From the NCBI GenBank assembly GCA_016630955.3, contig CM050001.1:1178001-1242000 (forward strand): a DNA stretch of 64,000 bases. The letters run 5' to 3'. How positions within the stretch are numbered: position 1 is the stretch's first letter; every line of letters starts with the position of its first letter. This DNA comes from Didymella arachidicola. Lineage: Eukaryota > Ascomycota > Dothideomycetes > Pleosporales > Didymellaceae. This document shows, piece after piece, positions 42,376-53,296 of the stretch. The translations under genes and the position numbers were made by a program. The notes below the pieces were generated by a model. It was not told the origin of the DNA, made no database searches, and saw only the letters and a list, made by a program, of their open reading frames with translations.

Positions 42376-44525
42376 CTATACTATGTGCTGTTTCAGGAAC
42401 TGTGTTATGATCTCCTCATTGACTGCAGGTTTGGCTTTCGTGACCACCGTCCCGTCACGATCGCGCGTCAAGGCTGACATTGCATTCATTTTACCCTCAC
42501 AAACCAGGATCTTGCACATCTCAACATCTCCTAGTTCCACAGCTAGCTCAAGAGGATCGAACTGTCCATCAACTCTATCGAGGGCCCAGTCAGCATCAAC
42601 GAATTCAAGGATCGCCCTTGCAGAGCCGTAGCGACTTCGTGGCGTCGAGTTGCTCCTGATGATCCGAGTAAGGGCGGTATCTCCACGTTTGTCGGCCTGA
42701 TGAATGACTCCATCGAGATGTGGGAGCAGGAGGCTGATCACAGAGGGATTGCAATGCACAGATGCAAAGTGCAACAGACTTTCACCCTGCGTGCTCAGGT
42801 CTTGAAGGTGGAATTCCAAGCTTCTTTCAGTCAACAAGAACTCCACTACATCGACGTGATTTCCGAGAATAGCTTGAACGATCGGCTGTGGGCTACGACA
42901 CAGCTTGCTTGCTGCGACGACTTTTCCTCGCGCTTCGTTCAACACACGCTTGATCATTGGAATACAGCCGACGCGAGCCGCTGCGCAAAGCAGGTCGTCC
43001 CCCCATTGCTCCTTGGTCAATTGATCGCGCACATGGTGCACAAGATCAAAGGCCAATGCCCAATCTTCATGGCGAGTGTCGTACTCAGACCACCTTTGTA
43101 AGATCAGTTGGAAGAACTCAAGGCTGTGAAGTTGACGCCCCAGCTCGCTTTCCAAAAAGATGATGCTGAGCTTTGCCAATTCACCCCACTGCAATATTTG
43201 ATCTGCAGCGCAGATTGCTGTTCGAGGGAGGTAGATGTCATCTCTGAAGTTGGAGTTCAGAAGCATGTTGCGGAGACTAGCGCTTGATCCATAGAGTGAA
43301 GTTATGCTTAGCGGATCATAGAGGCGGCTGTCAAAATTGAACCTGGCCTTGATAGCGCAGCCGGGGCGGCAGTGTTGATTGATCCAATTTTGCAGCCGCA
43401 TCGAGCCTGCTTGGCACAAGGTCTCGACCTTCGTCAGGTGCGGTATGGGTCCTCTTGCAACGGCACCGAAATGCTTGAGCCAATAACTCGATGCGTAAAC
43501 AAAGAACCCACCAAACCCACGCTCTGTTGGATCATAGCGTATCATATCTTTCTCCCACTCTTCCCATGTACAATTGACGTTGTATTCGAAGGATTCCCGA
43601 TCAGCAAACAAATCAACGTCTTGAGGAAGCTCGGCAATCGCGATCTGTTCCTCGGAAAACAGTGGGAAATCACCTATTTCCTGCAGTAGGAGATAGTCGA
43701 TGCAGATGTCCAGCATGAACGCCTCCAGTTCTTCGGTTTGTTGTACGAGCGGGGCCCCAGTCGCTCTCATGGGTTCCACGACGCCGTCAGGGTTCGCCAA
43801 GTCATTCGCGATGAACTCTTTCACCGATTGGTGAACAAGTCGCACCTGACGTTTATCGGGATGAGCAAAGTCAACACGACTTATGAAAGGATGGATCAGA
43901 ATTATAACCCTGTGACAATCCACTAGTTGAGCGAGAGCTGCGACAGTACTGGTTTTGTTCCCGGCAACAGCTAGCGCTGTAGCCTAGGTAAGCTCCTGTA
44001 TGCTGAGGGGTCTGCAGGCGGCAGCAAGGATTTTTAGAGACAGAGTTGCGACCTTTCTATTCTTGGGATCATTGAAGGAAGCCTGTATAAGGAGGGTGCT
44101 GTACAGGAGCGAGAGTTGTTCAGGCAGACGAACGTCTTCCAAGAAACGCTTTATTGGCGCGAGTGCGCTGATGTTCCGGACTTCGATGAGCTTTACAGTC
44201 ATCTTGACCCATATCGCACTTCCCTGTGCTAGGTTCGTCAATCTCTCGATGACTAGACGCTTAACGGCCTCGGGCAGATGTGGTAATTGCCCTTAAACGG
44301 CGTGTTAGACGATGACTCCATCTCTAGATAGATTGATGTTTATATGTACCTTAGTCGATTGGTCTAGTTATTGTAGGATAGCCTCCTTAGGCCGAGATGA
44401 GAGTGCTATCTTAAGCTGTAGAGCCCCCTTTAGCAAATTGCCCAGCACCCCTAGGAGCGTGCTTTGCGACAACCTATCACACTCATCAAGTCTATCGATA
44501 ATACTATATGCCAAAACCGTACTGA
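42376..44525 (-). pseudogene. NACHT/ankyrin STAND protein, 5'-truncated, four in-frame stops
   Basis: Reads in one frame without indels from about 44525 to the stop at 42376. The N-terminal part shows a Walker B-like block (SIIDRLDECD, near 44495), then LKIALSSRP typical of NACHT NTPases and a winged-helix-like part (SLKILAAACRPLSIQEL). A linker LVHQSVKEFI follows and then ankyrin-like repeats (AILGNHVDVVEFLL; GDTALTRIIRSN; DPLELAVELGDVEMCKIL). Stops sit at 43984-43986 (TAG where Trp is expected) and 44293-44295, 44305-44307 and 44368-44370 (TAA where Gln would fit). All are G-to-A or C-to-T changes. The P-loop and N-terminal effector domain are missing: homology ends at a telomere-like junction. 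The family includes fungal NLR-like immune/incompatibility receptors. Confidence 0.85.
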
Positions 44526-44540
44526 TGGGGTAGGGTTAGG

Positions 44541-44634
44541 TTGCCCCCAGGGGCGAAAATAGGAGCTGCCCCTAGGGGCAAAGAACAGCTGCGCTAACAA
44601 GTCTAGGTATTGCCTGTGGCTTGCCCCCAGGGGC
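44541..44634. repeat. Cluster of three GGGGC-type palindromes
   Basis: GCCCCCAGGGGC at 44543-44554 and 44623-44634, GCCCCTAGGGGC at 44568-44579. Copies 2 and 3 lie in an imperfect tandem unit (GGGGCA(A/G)AGAACAG(C/T)TG). Further copies occur at 46777-46788 and 49409-49420, on both sides of the ParB-like gene. Confidence 0.85.
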
Positions 44635-44668
44635 AGAGAACAGTTGGCTGGAGCTAGCAAGTTAAGTA

Positions 44669-46768
44669 CCGAGTCCGTGCGCGTGACGCCCACCATCGCG
44701 TAACGCCCCGCTGAGATCCTATCGACTTGTTGAAAAATAAGGTTACTGAGCCACCAACAACAGCAAATATTGTATAATATTGTAGTAGAGTAGTAAATAG
44801 ACCTATGTGAACTACTTGTGCTACTTGTATTTACTTGGAAGCCTAACGTTGCGTCCGCGGCGAGTAGTGACTGGTGGAGGAGCTGAGGGTGCCTCAGGGG
44901 CTTCTTTCGCACCACCAGCATCACCAGCTTGTTTCTGACGCTTATTGCTACCTGAGGTAGCTTTTAAGGCTTTACGCTTACCCTTTTGGGATAATTGGAT
45001 AGCAGTAGTAGCTTGACGAGCGTCCCTTTGACGCTGCGCTTCAGCTGCCTTCTTAGCCTTCTCCTGCACCCTCACCTCCTTAGCTCTCTCACGCTCTGTA
45101 CGCTTCTCCTGAGCCTCTCTTGCTCTCTGAAGCTTAATTGCTACTTGCTCTTGCTTCTGACGTAGCTTTTGAAGATGCTGCTCCTCCTGTTCTTGCTCAT
45201 TGATCTTCCGACGATAGTGTGCCTCTCTGACCTTCCGAGGAGACCAAAATACAGGTTGACTTTGGTACTCCTTCCGCTGTTGGAGACTCAGGGGCTTACT
45301 CTTCTTATTGTGCTTCTTCCTGTGTGCAAGAGACTCCTGCAGGCCTTTGTTCTGCTCAGTAAGCAGCTCAACCTGGGCAGTAAGAGAGTGAATTGCCCCT
45401 GTCAGCTCCCGCACTGCCTCACTGTCAGGTTCCTTCACATGATCCTTAAGTACCTGCCTTATACGCCTCCAGTCTGTTGGTCTAAGAGCTCCTGATTGTT
45501 CTTCTTTGTCTGTATAAGTGTTGTTGACTTGTTTGAGTACAGCAGAGGCGTCAGGGGGCCATATCCCTGTGGCTGCAAAGGAGTTGACGATTGTTGACTC
45601 CTGAAATGAGCTCTGCCACGCCGCCCAGAACAGGTGTAAGAAGTTTGATTTAGTGACTGGAGAGGTCCCCTGACTGCTTTGGAGGAACTGCGTAAGCTCA
45701 TTTGAGTATGCTCGTGCCAGAGGTGAGAACAGGCAAACGTCCAGTGGCTGGAGCCTGTGTGTTGAGTGAGGGGGAAGGATCATCACGAGTATCTTGCGTT
45801 GGTTGGCGTACTCAATAAAGTCAGGGGTAACGTGGCTCCCGTGGCCGTCAAGTATCAAAAGACGATACTTTCTCCGTGCTGTGGCCTTAGTAGCGCGATC
45901 GAACACCTGTTCAAGCCAGGCAAGAGCTATCTCGTTGTTGCTCCAGCCTGTACTAGATGAGCTGACAAAGACTGAGTGTTCCCCTGGCTTGATATCCTCC
46001 ACCCAGCCTGAGTATATAGCTTGATTGGCTGCTGGGTATATGAGGCTTGCTGGCAGGGCTTCCCCTGAGGCACTTATGCAAGCAATAAGCGTGATCCACT
46101 CCCGTGAGCCGTCTTGGAGAGTACCTCTGACTTGCTTGCTGTCCCACAGTGGCCGGGAGAACACTCGTTTTGCACGTTCAAGTACCCCGATCATGAAGCC
46201 CTTCTCATCCATATTGTACATGTGCTGAGGCTCAATGCTGTACTCAGCTATCTTGCTGTGTAGAAGTGTGAAGTAGGCCTCAAAAGAAGCCCCTGAGTCA
46301 GCTTGGTGGCGATTGCGATCCTTCCCTGTTGCCCATTTGGTGACCAGTTCAGCTGTGTGACGGTGGAGGAAGCGAGTAACCCAGCTATCAGAGACGCTGC
46401 TACCAGCTACTTTAGACGCGTAATTTCGGATTTGAAGCCTGTTAGGAGGGAATCCGTCCTCAGTAAGCTTATTAATAAGCTTAATAAGCTCTTGTTCTTC
46501 AGTGTTGTTGAGTTTCCGTTGGTTAACTGCTTTGACCTCCCTAGAAGTTGAAACCCCTTTGTGCCTCCGCGCTAACGTAGACCGATCAACTCCCTTTGCT
46601 TTAGCAAACTTTGTGTATGAAAGTTGTTCTTTATGATTGCGCAAATCGAATTCTGTAGCCGCTTCTTGAATTGAGTCCATATTGACTGAGCTATGGGGTG
46701 TTGAAGATGGGGTGCGATTTGCTTAGCGGGGCGTTACGCGATGGTGGGCGTCACGCGCACGGACTCGG
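44669..46768 (-). mobile_element. Pogo-like DNA transposon, intact (element E)
   Basis: 2100 bp with TA duplication (44667-44668, 46769-46770) and 44-bp terminal inverted repeats starting CCGAGTCCGTGCGCGTGACG. It holds one open transposase gene. Its ends are unrelated to those of elements A-D. It lies between the palindrome cluster and the palindrome upstream of the ParB-like gene, so it landed inside that unit. Confidence 0.94.
44821..46680 (-). CDS. Pogo-like DDE transposase with long coiled-coil tail (element E)
   Basis: 619 residues from the ATG at 46680. The helix-turn-helix N-terminus includes YTKFAKAKGVDRSTLARR; catalytic blocks are MYNMDEKGFMIG, LLILDGHGSH and LQPLDVCLF; the region AATGIWPPDASAVL marks the end of the catalytic domain. 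The C-terminal 200 residues are a long charged coiled coil (QEEQHLQKLRQKQEQVAIKL and onward) ending in a Lys/Arg-rich tail. There is no zinc knuckle, unlike elements A-D. The architecture fits another pogo subfamily. Frame intact. Confidence 0.92.
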   Translation of the reverse strand: MDSIQEAATEFDLRNHKEQLSYTKFAKAKGVDRSTLARRHKGVSTSREVKAVNQRKLNNTEEQELIKLINKLTEDGFPPNRLQIRNYASKVAGSSVSDSWVTRFLHRHTAELVTKWATGKDRNRHQADSGASFEAYFTLLHSKIAEYSIEPQHMYNMDEKGFMIGVLERAKRVFSRPLWDSKQVRGTLQDGSREWITLIACISASGEALPASLIYPAANQAIYSGWVEDIKPGEHSVFVSSSSTGWSNNEIALAWLEQVFDRATKATARRKYRLLILDGHGSHVTPDFIEYANQRKILVMILPPHSTHRLQPLDVCLFSPLARAYSNELTQFLQSSQGTSPVTKSNFLHLFWAAWQSSFQESTIVNSFAATGIWPPDASAVLKQVNNTYTDKEEQSGALRPTDWRRIRQVLKDHVKEPDSEAVRELTGAIHSLTAQVELLTEQNKGLQESLAHRKKHNKKSKPLSLQQRKEYQSQPVFWSPRKVREAHYRRKINEQEQEEQHLQKLRQKQEQVAIKLQRAREAQEKRTERERAKEVRVQEKAKKAAEAQRQRDARQATTAIQLSQKGKRKALKATSGSNKRQKQAGDAGGAKEAPEAPSAPPPVTTRRGRNVRLPSKYK

Positions 46769-46776
46769 TACCGCTT

Positions 46777-46788
46777 GCCCCCAGGGGC
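46777..46788. promoter_or_regulatory. GCCCCCAGGGGC palindrome upstream of the ParB-like gene
   Basis: Lies in CTTGCCCCCAGGGGCAA, 144 bp before the start at 46932. Downstream sequence AAAGAGGACCGTGC resembles that after the copy at 49409-49420. A protein-binding role is a guess. Confidence 0.5.
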
Positions 46789-46931
46789 AAAGAGGACCGT
46801 GCTAGAATCCGCGAACTCTTAACCTACTCACAACTAGCTTAGCGACTCGCATCTCCTGCAATAAAAAAATTCTTACCTTCTGAGGCACTGCTCTTTCTAC
46901 ATCTTCTAACGCTAATACAACTAAAGCTGCG

Positions 46932-49254
46932 ATGAAGCGCAAAAGTGCAGACGTCTCGACGGAAACAGGAAAAAGACAACGTACGGCTGTTAAGGAGATC
47001 AAAGAGGCAGACTCCATCTACAACCAAGCTGCGCTGTACCTGCTGGCAACAGCCAAATTTCCGATTGACGCACTCACCTCAGAATGGAGTATTGGTGTGA
47101 ACAGACCCATCGACCAAGCGCACAAGCGTCGGCTCCGCCACATTTTCGACGAGGCAGGCGTTCTTCGGCGAGACACAAGTCACCAATTGCAGATCGCTTG
47201 CTCCAAGGCGCAAGTGCAGCAGATGCTAGATCACCTAGAAGAGGAGAACCAGGCTCAGACCACTGCCATTGCAGCCGGAGGCGCTGAAGAGGGGGACTCG
47301 AAGTGGCCGTCGTTTGAAGGTTGGGCGGCCGTCATTGGAGCGAAGGCAGAGCTTATTGCAGGCCACCATCGCGTTGAAGCTTTCAAGGAGTATCTACGAC
47401 TTCGCCGGTTGCCAGAGGAGGAACGGTGGTGGGTGTGCAGTATTTACGACAAAGGTTTCAGCCCCTGCACGTGCCAACCAAGCCAACAAGCTAACCTAAA
47501 AGACAGATACGCTTCCCGCACACTTGCGCGTCCAGCTTCGCGCCAACCGAGAAGACATCATCCTTCCCGATAGCCACGGGCAGATATGGACAGAGCTAGC
47601 AACCCTGTCCTCCAACAATGGCCAGCTGTTCCAAGGTTCAAATAGGTCGGTTGAGCAAGAGATGCTGGAGCAACTAAGGCTCAGCAGCAGAGTAAAGTTT
47701 CCAGTCCGACGGCTGGCTACGCTGTGGAAGAATCTTAGCTGGAGACCGATGATCACTCAATGGTGCCGCACCTCGATTGGGCAGGCGACCTTCAACATCT
47801 CCACGTTTGAGTGGATGGCAAGCTGCAGGATAGACGATGTAAGTGCAATTTGTATCTAGGCACGCTCTGTACATCTACGCTAAGCAACCATCTAGTATTG
47901 GTTTTCTGCAATGAACGAGGTAACGAAGATCACATCAGAGTTCCAAGGCCAGCATGGACTGGACGTTCAGCTAGCCGACTGGAACAAGCTGGCTGGCCTA
48001 CCGCGCGTACGAACTGTACACGAGGTGCGGGGATTGTTCTATCCTGGCCTTGAGCCTGACGTGGACCCCTATTCCTCAGGCACACGTCGGCGAGACTTGT
48101 TCCCGGACGCAGACGATGATGCATACCTTGGTTTGTATTAAACGGTTCTTTCAGAACCAGGACGCCGGTTCATTGACATCCAGGCGCTTTTGAGAACTAC
48201 AAAGCAAGAAGGAAAACTAATGAGCATTGTGATGTCTCACGTCACCTTGTGGATAAACGCCAAACCCGCAAAGGTCTCAGACCGCGACAACAACAAGCCT
48301 GCGCTGCGAAAGGACCTAGTCCCTGCGCTGCAAGCAAAGTATGGCGACAAGGCTGACGAGAAGTCTCGAGTCCTCCAGCAGGCAGTCCTTGATTACGTAC
48401 ATGGAAACGCAAAAGACTTCACCAGCTCTACGCTAGAGCACTATCTCCACAAGTATCCGAGCGGAGACAACAAAGCCTACGGCACACGGTTCGAGCATAA
48501 GGTGTGGAGAGAAGTGCTGTCTATCGTCATAATCTACGCAGGGCCGTCTCTGCAGCACAAGTACATCGCCAGTCCCATTCCAGAGGAGGCTGGCAAGATC
48601 AGTCCGCCTACCATTGCACAGACTGCGCGTGATCTCATCTGTCAGATCCCAGAAGTTGCGAACGATTCAGCCCTTCGGTCAGCAACTGCAGCCAAACAGC
48701 TGCTTAGGATGATGCAGCCAGTGATTGCTCAATGGATAACACAGCAACACGTGGATGCGTCGGATTCTTATAGCGAAGATGGGCCACTAACTACTGTCGA
48801 CCTGGCAGATGAGCAGCGCGCGGAGAGCGGGCTGTTCTCTCAAGCATCAATCAGCCACGCAACACACGAAGGGCAGCCATTAGCAGAAGCGCGGAAGCGT
48901 AGGCCCCTCCCCCGGGCCCAGAATGGATCAAGTACGCACCAAGCCATCCAGGAGCCAACCACTGCCCAATCACCAAGCTCCAGATCGACAGCGGAGTCGG
49001 ACGCAGGGGCTTCATCACGAACGGAGATGCAGGAACGAGTGCTGATTGACTTTTCCTTGGACGGGCTGAATAATCTCCGAAAGCAACACGGTCACAACAG
49101 CGCGATCAACCAGCAGTCGGCTCAGCTGCAACAGCATCCCCTCGCGACAGAGTCTCACCAGCCTGGATATCCATCCACACCTCTTTCTTCACGCGCCACG
49201 ACCGGCTCAGGAGGACGTTGGAGGCAGAGAGCATCGGCAAGGCGTGGGAAATGA
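46932..49254 (+). CDS. ParB/sulfiredoxin-like domain protein
   Basis: Exons 46932-47454, 47507-47838, 47896-48130 and then to 49254. Introns at 47455-47506 and 47839-47895 have proper GT-AG ends and keep the frame. The last junction is unsettled: either the frame stops at 48139-48141, or a 24-30 bp gap (48131 to 48154/48160) joins in frame to the downstream exon. The N-terminus is basic (MKRKSAD). Residues about 57-165 resemble a ParB N-terminal fold: RPIDQAHKRRLRHIF, then AELIAGHHRVEAFKEYL, which matches the GxxR box (GHHR) of ParB-like nucleases. The C-terminal 350 residues are unassigned. Fungal ParB-like proteins are poorly known; DNA binding, nuclease or nucleotide-switch activity are possible. 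Flanked by palindromes on both sides. Confidence 0.62.
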
Positions 49255-49408
49255 CGAGGATTCATAAACTTCGAAGCCGCCGCAGAAGGTCCGACATTGG
49301 TACCTGGCACGTACCACAGTAGCTGAAGATGATCAGCGCTAGTAAAAATAAAGAATAGAGATTGCGTTACATGTTTACTGCTCTCAAGTTTAACCTGCCC
49401 CGTGGCTT

Positions 49409-49420
49409 GCCCCTGGGGGC
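49409..49420. promoter_or_regulatory. GCCCCTGGGGGC palindrome downstream of the ParB-like gene
   Basis: Part of CTTGCCCCTGGGGGCAAG, 94 bp before the ATG at 49514 and 155 bp after the ParB-like stop. The preceding GTGGC also precedes the copy at 44623. Confidence 0.5.
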
Positions 49421-49513
49421 AAGCGGACACCGCGCGATCCTTCCACCGGATCCCGTCGGCGGTTGCTTCGCCTGTTCCTGCTATGGGAAAGTGCTGCCTA
49501 TACATGTCTCACG

Positions 49514-50012
49514 ATGGATTTCGATGGATTTGACGACGAGCTTTTGAACCTAAGTCCACCCCAAGACATAGATCTATGGCCCAATTCGCCGCCAGCCGTT
49601 GTCGTAACGCAGCCTCCGGACGCGCAACAAAGCGCCAACAGCGATGATGATGGTTCTGGAGATGACGATGGACTCTACGGCGAGGCGTCGCCCGGCGAAC
49701 TTGGGGACGACTGCAGCGAGGGCAGCTTTGGCGACGAGGAACAGGTGATAGTGGCGGCAGACCAGTACTCGTGGAAGATTGATCACTCCAAAGGGGACCA
49801 CAAGTTCAAATGTGTGTTGGTGTGCAGTGGACTGCGTGTATATGCAAATGCACACAGCGACTGACAATGCAGCAGTGCAGGAGTTCATGGCGGCGACCAA
49901 GAGCACATGTTTCGACGGCAGCCAGGCTATCGACATGCTGCAAAGGCGATACACGATCGACTACGGAAGCAGGAAGGCTGGCTCCCGAGCTGCTGCGTTG
50001 GAGGACGAGTAG
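49514..50012 (+). CDS. Small acidic protein, 145 residues
   Basis: Exons 49514-49811 and 49873-50012; the 61-bp intron has GTGTGT donor, GACTGAC branch-like site and GCAG acceptor, and the join is in frame. It starts MDFDGFDDELLNLSPPQD; residues 40-80 are very acidic (SDDDGSGDDDGLYGEASPGE); the rest is mixed with a basic end (YGSRKAGSRAAALEDE). No domain recognised. It lies between the ParB-like and OrsD/recombinase-like genes on the same strand; it could be a partner of either, or a separated N-terminal exon of the next gene. Confidence 0.5.
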
Positions 50013-50099
50013 ATACCGTCGTTCTTCCTACATGGCAGGGAACCAACAGGTTGGGGTACCCGCACGGATCTCTTCTGCCCTGTTTCGTACTAGTCCCGG

Positions 50100-53000
50100 A
50101 TGGACTCCATGACTACCCCTGCACTTACCCCTTTTAGCTATCTTGGCTCCGCAACCTCTGCTGCTGAGTTGGACCTCCGATTTCATGCAACTGCTACAAC
50201 TGCGGGGCGTGGTGCTAAGTCTAGTCTATGTCTCGTACGTGGAGAATTTACACAGGAAATCCTGTCAATCCCAGCTACTGCACGTTGCAGTCTAGCCTTC
50301 CAGATCCCCCTTCTACTATCGCTAAGGCAGGTGTCCAGGCAATTATACCAATACAGTCAAGTTTACTAACTGCTTGCTTCTAGTTAGAAGCGAGAGAAAC
50401 GCTGAACATCATCTCCTACCTGCCACTATATGGCTACCTGTTTTGCACGGTTTGCAGGAGCGCCATTTCCCGCAAGGTACTCCTCAATCATCTCCAGCGA
50501 CATCACGGCATCAGCAGCGGCCTATCCACAACTATACTTCGCCAATACGAACATCTCTCCGTAGCGCAGGAAGACTTGGACATCGTTCCACTTCCCAATG
50601 ACAGCCGTGTCTTGCCGTTCCTAGCGGCTCCTGTCCAGGGTTTCAGCTGCCCGCATTGCATCTGGCTTACGGTGAACTGGGGCGAACTTCGAAAGCATCT
50701 AAGTAAAACTCATAGTATAAGGAACATACTAGTTGACAGGAGGGACGTTTCATGCTTCCTGCAACAATGGGTCGCGCACAGAAAGACTGGACAATACTGG
50801 CGCGTGGACCGCACCAGGACGGACAGCGTTGAGTCTGTGGAAACAGATTGCGAGGAAGAGCCAGCAGATGAAGAAAGATTGATGCAGCTGGAAGAAGCTT
50901 GTCGCGACCCAGAAATAGCGGAGCTTCTCCGTATGGAAGATGAAGAGGAACGCCGGCTTGCCAATGAAGCAAACGAGAACGCATGTCTCCCAGACAAGTT
51001 AGAGCACGACGAGAACACGCACTGGCTTTGTGAGTGCGGGTGGCCACGCTGGTTCGCACGCAAGCCGCTTCATGTAATTGTCGCTACATCGCAGCTTCCC
51101 TCGAAAAAGCATGAAGCTCTCTACCTAGGACCATGGAACGGCTCTCAATGGAGCAGCTGCTCAGCTACAGAGACGAAGCTCTTGGTGCTCGTTGAGCTTG
51201 TGAGTCGCGTGCTAGACAGGTGCGAGGAGACCCTGTCATCTACACCGCGGGTTCTTCGCTGTTGGCTACGCAGCTGGGGCCCACATTATTGCCCTATCCC
51301 ATTTGAGCAACCAAAGCGACAGGCTACGCAGAAAAAGTACCGCTCCTACTGTTACCGCTTCCTTTGCTATGTTTTCCGAGCGAGGCAGATTTGCTTTGCG
51401 CAGGGTGACGACGCGAAGGACATCTACGGCCTGACACTTACCGCATCCCAGGCAGAAATGGCGGATACTATCTGGGCGGCGCTGGACAATCTGTCGCCGA
51501 GTGAGGCAGAGAGAGCCCTGTCAAGTCCTTCGTCGCCACTGCCTCCTCCATCCTCTTCCATCCTCGAAACTATCTTCCAGCTGCTTGTTCTCTTCTGGTC
51601 AGACACTTCGATAGACGGGGATGCAGGTGCCAAAGCACTCATTCATTTCTCCGGTGTGCTTGGGATCCACCCGTATAAGCTGACTCTCCGCACCGCGTAT
51701 GATTACACACCATATCTTTCCGCCTTAATCTGGGTAGGAAGATTAGTGATCCTCGAGTATGCGCTGCCGTCGCGAGCTTACAGTTCGTGGGACCCTCTTC
51801 TCCAGGCACGCACTACGCATCCAGATCAAGGGTCGAGGCTTCTTAGAGAGATTCGGCCAAGGTATCTCCAACGTGGTACCTTCGCGCCCCTCGGATATTT
51901 CATTGAGCGCCTCCAACATGGCAGAGCTGTAGCAAAGCGGGAAGGTGGCAAAACAAACATCTCCTGGTCACCTGATGGCCAGATGCTCGAGGTGAACGGA
52001 TCTCAGATCACTCTGACACAGCTGCGCTCTACAGTGCACTCTCTTCTGGATGCGATCAATCGGGAAGCTCGCGATCTAATGTTTCAGTGGTGGCCTGATG
52101 TCAATTTGCGTGGGATCAAGGACAAGCTAACAAGCTATCGAGCGGGCTATTCATTTCTAGCGGAGCCTGAGAACAATCTGCAAATGAGCTTCAAGCATCT
52201 TTACCGCCGAGCGTTCTTTCTTCAAGAAGGGAGGCTAGCACTGCAGGGCGCTGGACGCCAGCAAGCGGTGGCGTATCTCCAGAGACGTGGCGAGTTTATT
52301 CGACTGATCTTTGCAGGTATCCACATGACGAGCGGCATGCCCGCTAGAGGGGAAGAGCTCCGCATTATACGCTGGGCAAATACCGTCGCTGTACAACGCA
52401 ACATTATAATACACAAGGGACACATCATGCTGGTTTTCACTTACAACAAAGTGTCCACAACAGCAAACCACTCGTTCTACATTATTCGGGTGCCTTGTCC
52501 TATAGTAGAGCGAGCTCTGTTCCTATATCTTGCCTATATACGGCCTTTTACCGACTTCCTCCTCCGACAACTGAAACTCATTGATGCGCGAACAAAGACG
52601 AATCTGCATCTCTTCACCCGAAGCAATCATCCCACTGGTTGCTTCAGCGCAGTAGACTGCTCGAAGAGCCTAGAGCTGGCTACGCCAGACTGCCCCATTC
52701 GACTTCAGCTGTGTATCTATCGCCACATCGCGGTCGCCATTAGCAAGAAGCATATCCCAACACTGCTGGAGCCGTTCGACCCCAACATTCCAAAGGACCA
52801 GAACGGCTTTCTTCATCTATTAGCCTTCCAGACAGGTCACACTCCATCGATTCATGCAAGCGCTTACGCTCTCGAGAGAGGCTATCCGGCGAGATTGCAG
52901 CCAGAGCTCATCGACCGCTATTTTGAGAACAGCCTGATTTGGCATCGGTTCCTGGAGATCGAGGACAGACCTATAGACAGAGAAGCAAATCCGGGCCCGT

Positions 53001-53296
53001 TAGACCCACAGATACAGAAATTGATGATGTCAACGATGAAGCCGGCACATCAAGCGGTAGACGTGGGTATGTCAGAAGAGGTATTTTTCGCACTGCATAG
53101 CGGAGACGGAAAGAAAGCAGAGGCAAAAGGGCCTGATAGGAGATTATTGACACGAAGCAAGCGTAGACTGAGCAGCGACCTCTGTAACGTCCTTCAGAAC
53201 CAAAGCGTATCACATTCAGCTAGACTAAAGAGCGGGAGAGTCAGCATCAGCTGTACGAGCACTGGTCTTAGATACACAAAGATAAGAAAGGGTTAG
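50100..53296 (+). CDS. OrsD-type zinc-finger protein with tyrosine-recombinase-like C-terminal half, copy 1
   Basis: Exons 50100-50330 and 50384-53296; the 53-bp intron ends in CTAAC...TTCTAG and is phase 0, giving 1047 residues. Two zinc-finger-like units fit the OrsD (PF12013) pattern: C98-C101...H113-H117 and C166-C169...H182-H187. A helical linker with RVLRCWLRSWGPHY follows. The C-terminal half has MTSGMPARGEELRIIRW (R732), HIMLVFTYNKVS (Lys in a beta-hairpin-like place), CIYRHIAVAISKKH (R857) and AFQTGHTPSIHASAYALE (H896 and Y905, nine apart). The order R-K-R-H-Y is that of tyrosine recombinases, though the first His of HxxR is not conserved. I recall the same pairing from N-terminal halves of fungal telomere-linked RecQ helicases; no helicase motif is present here. 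The first exon is less certain. Confidence 0.72.

Noticed and set aside
43372..43689. 105-codon plus-strand frame
   Set aside because: Antisense shadow of the ankyrin-type STAND pseudogene.
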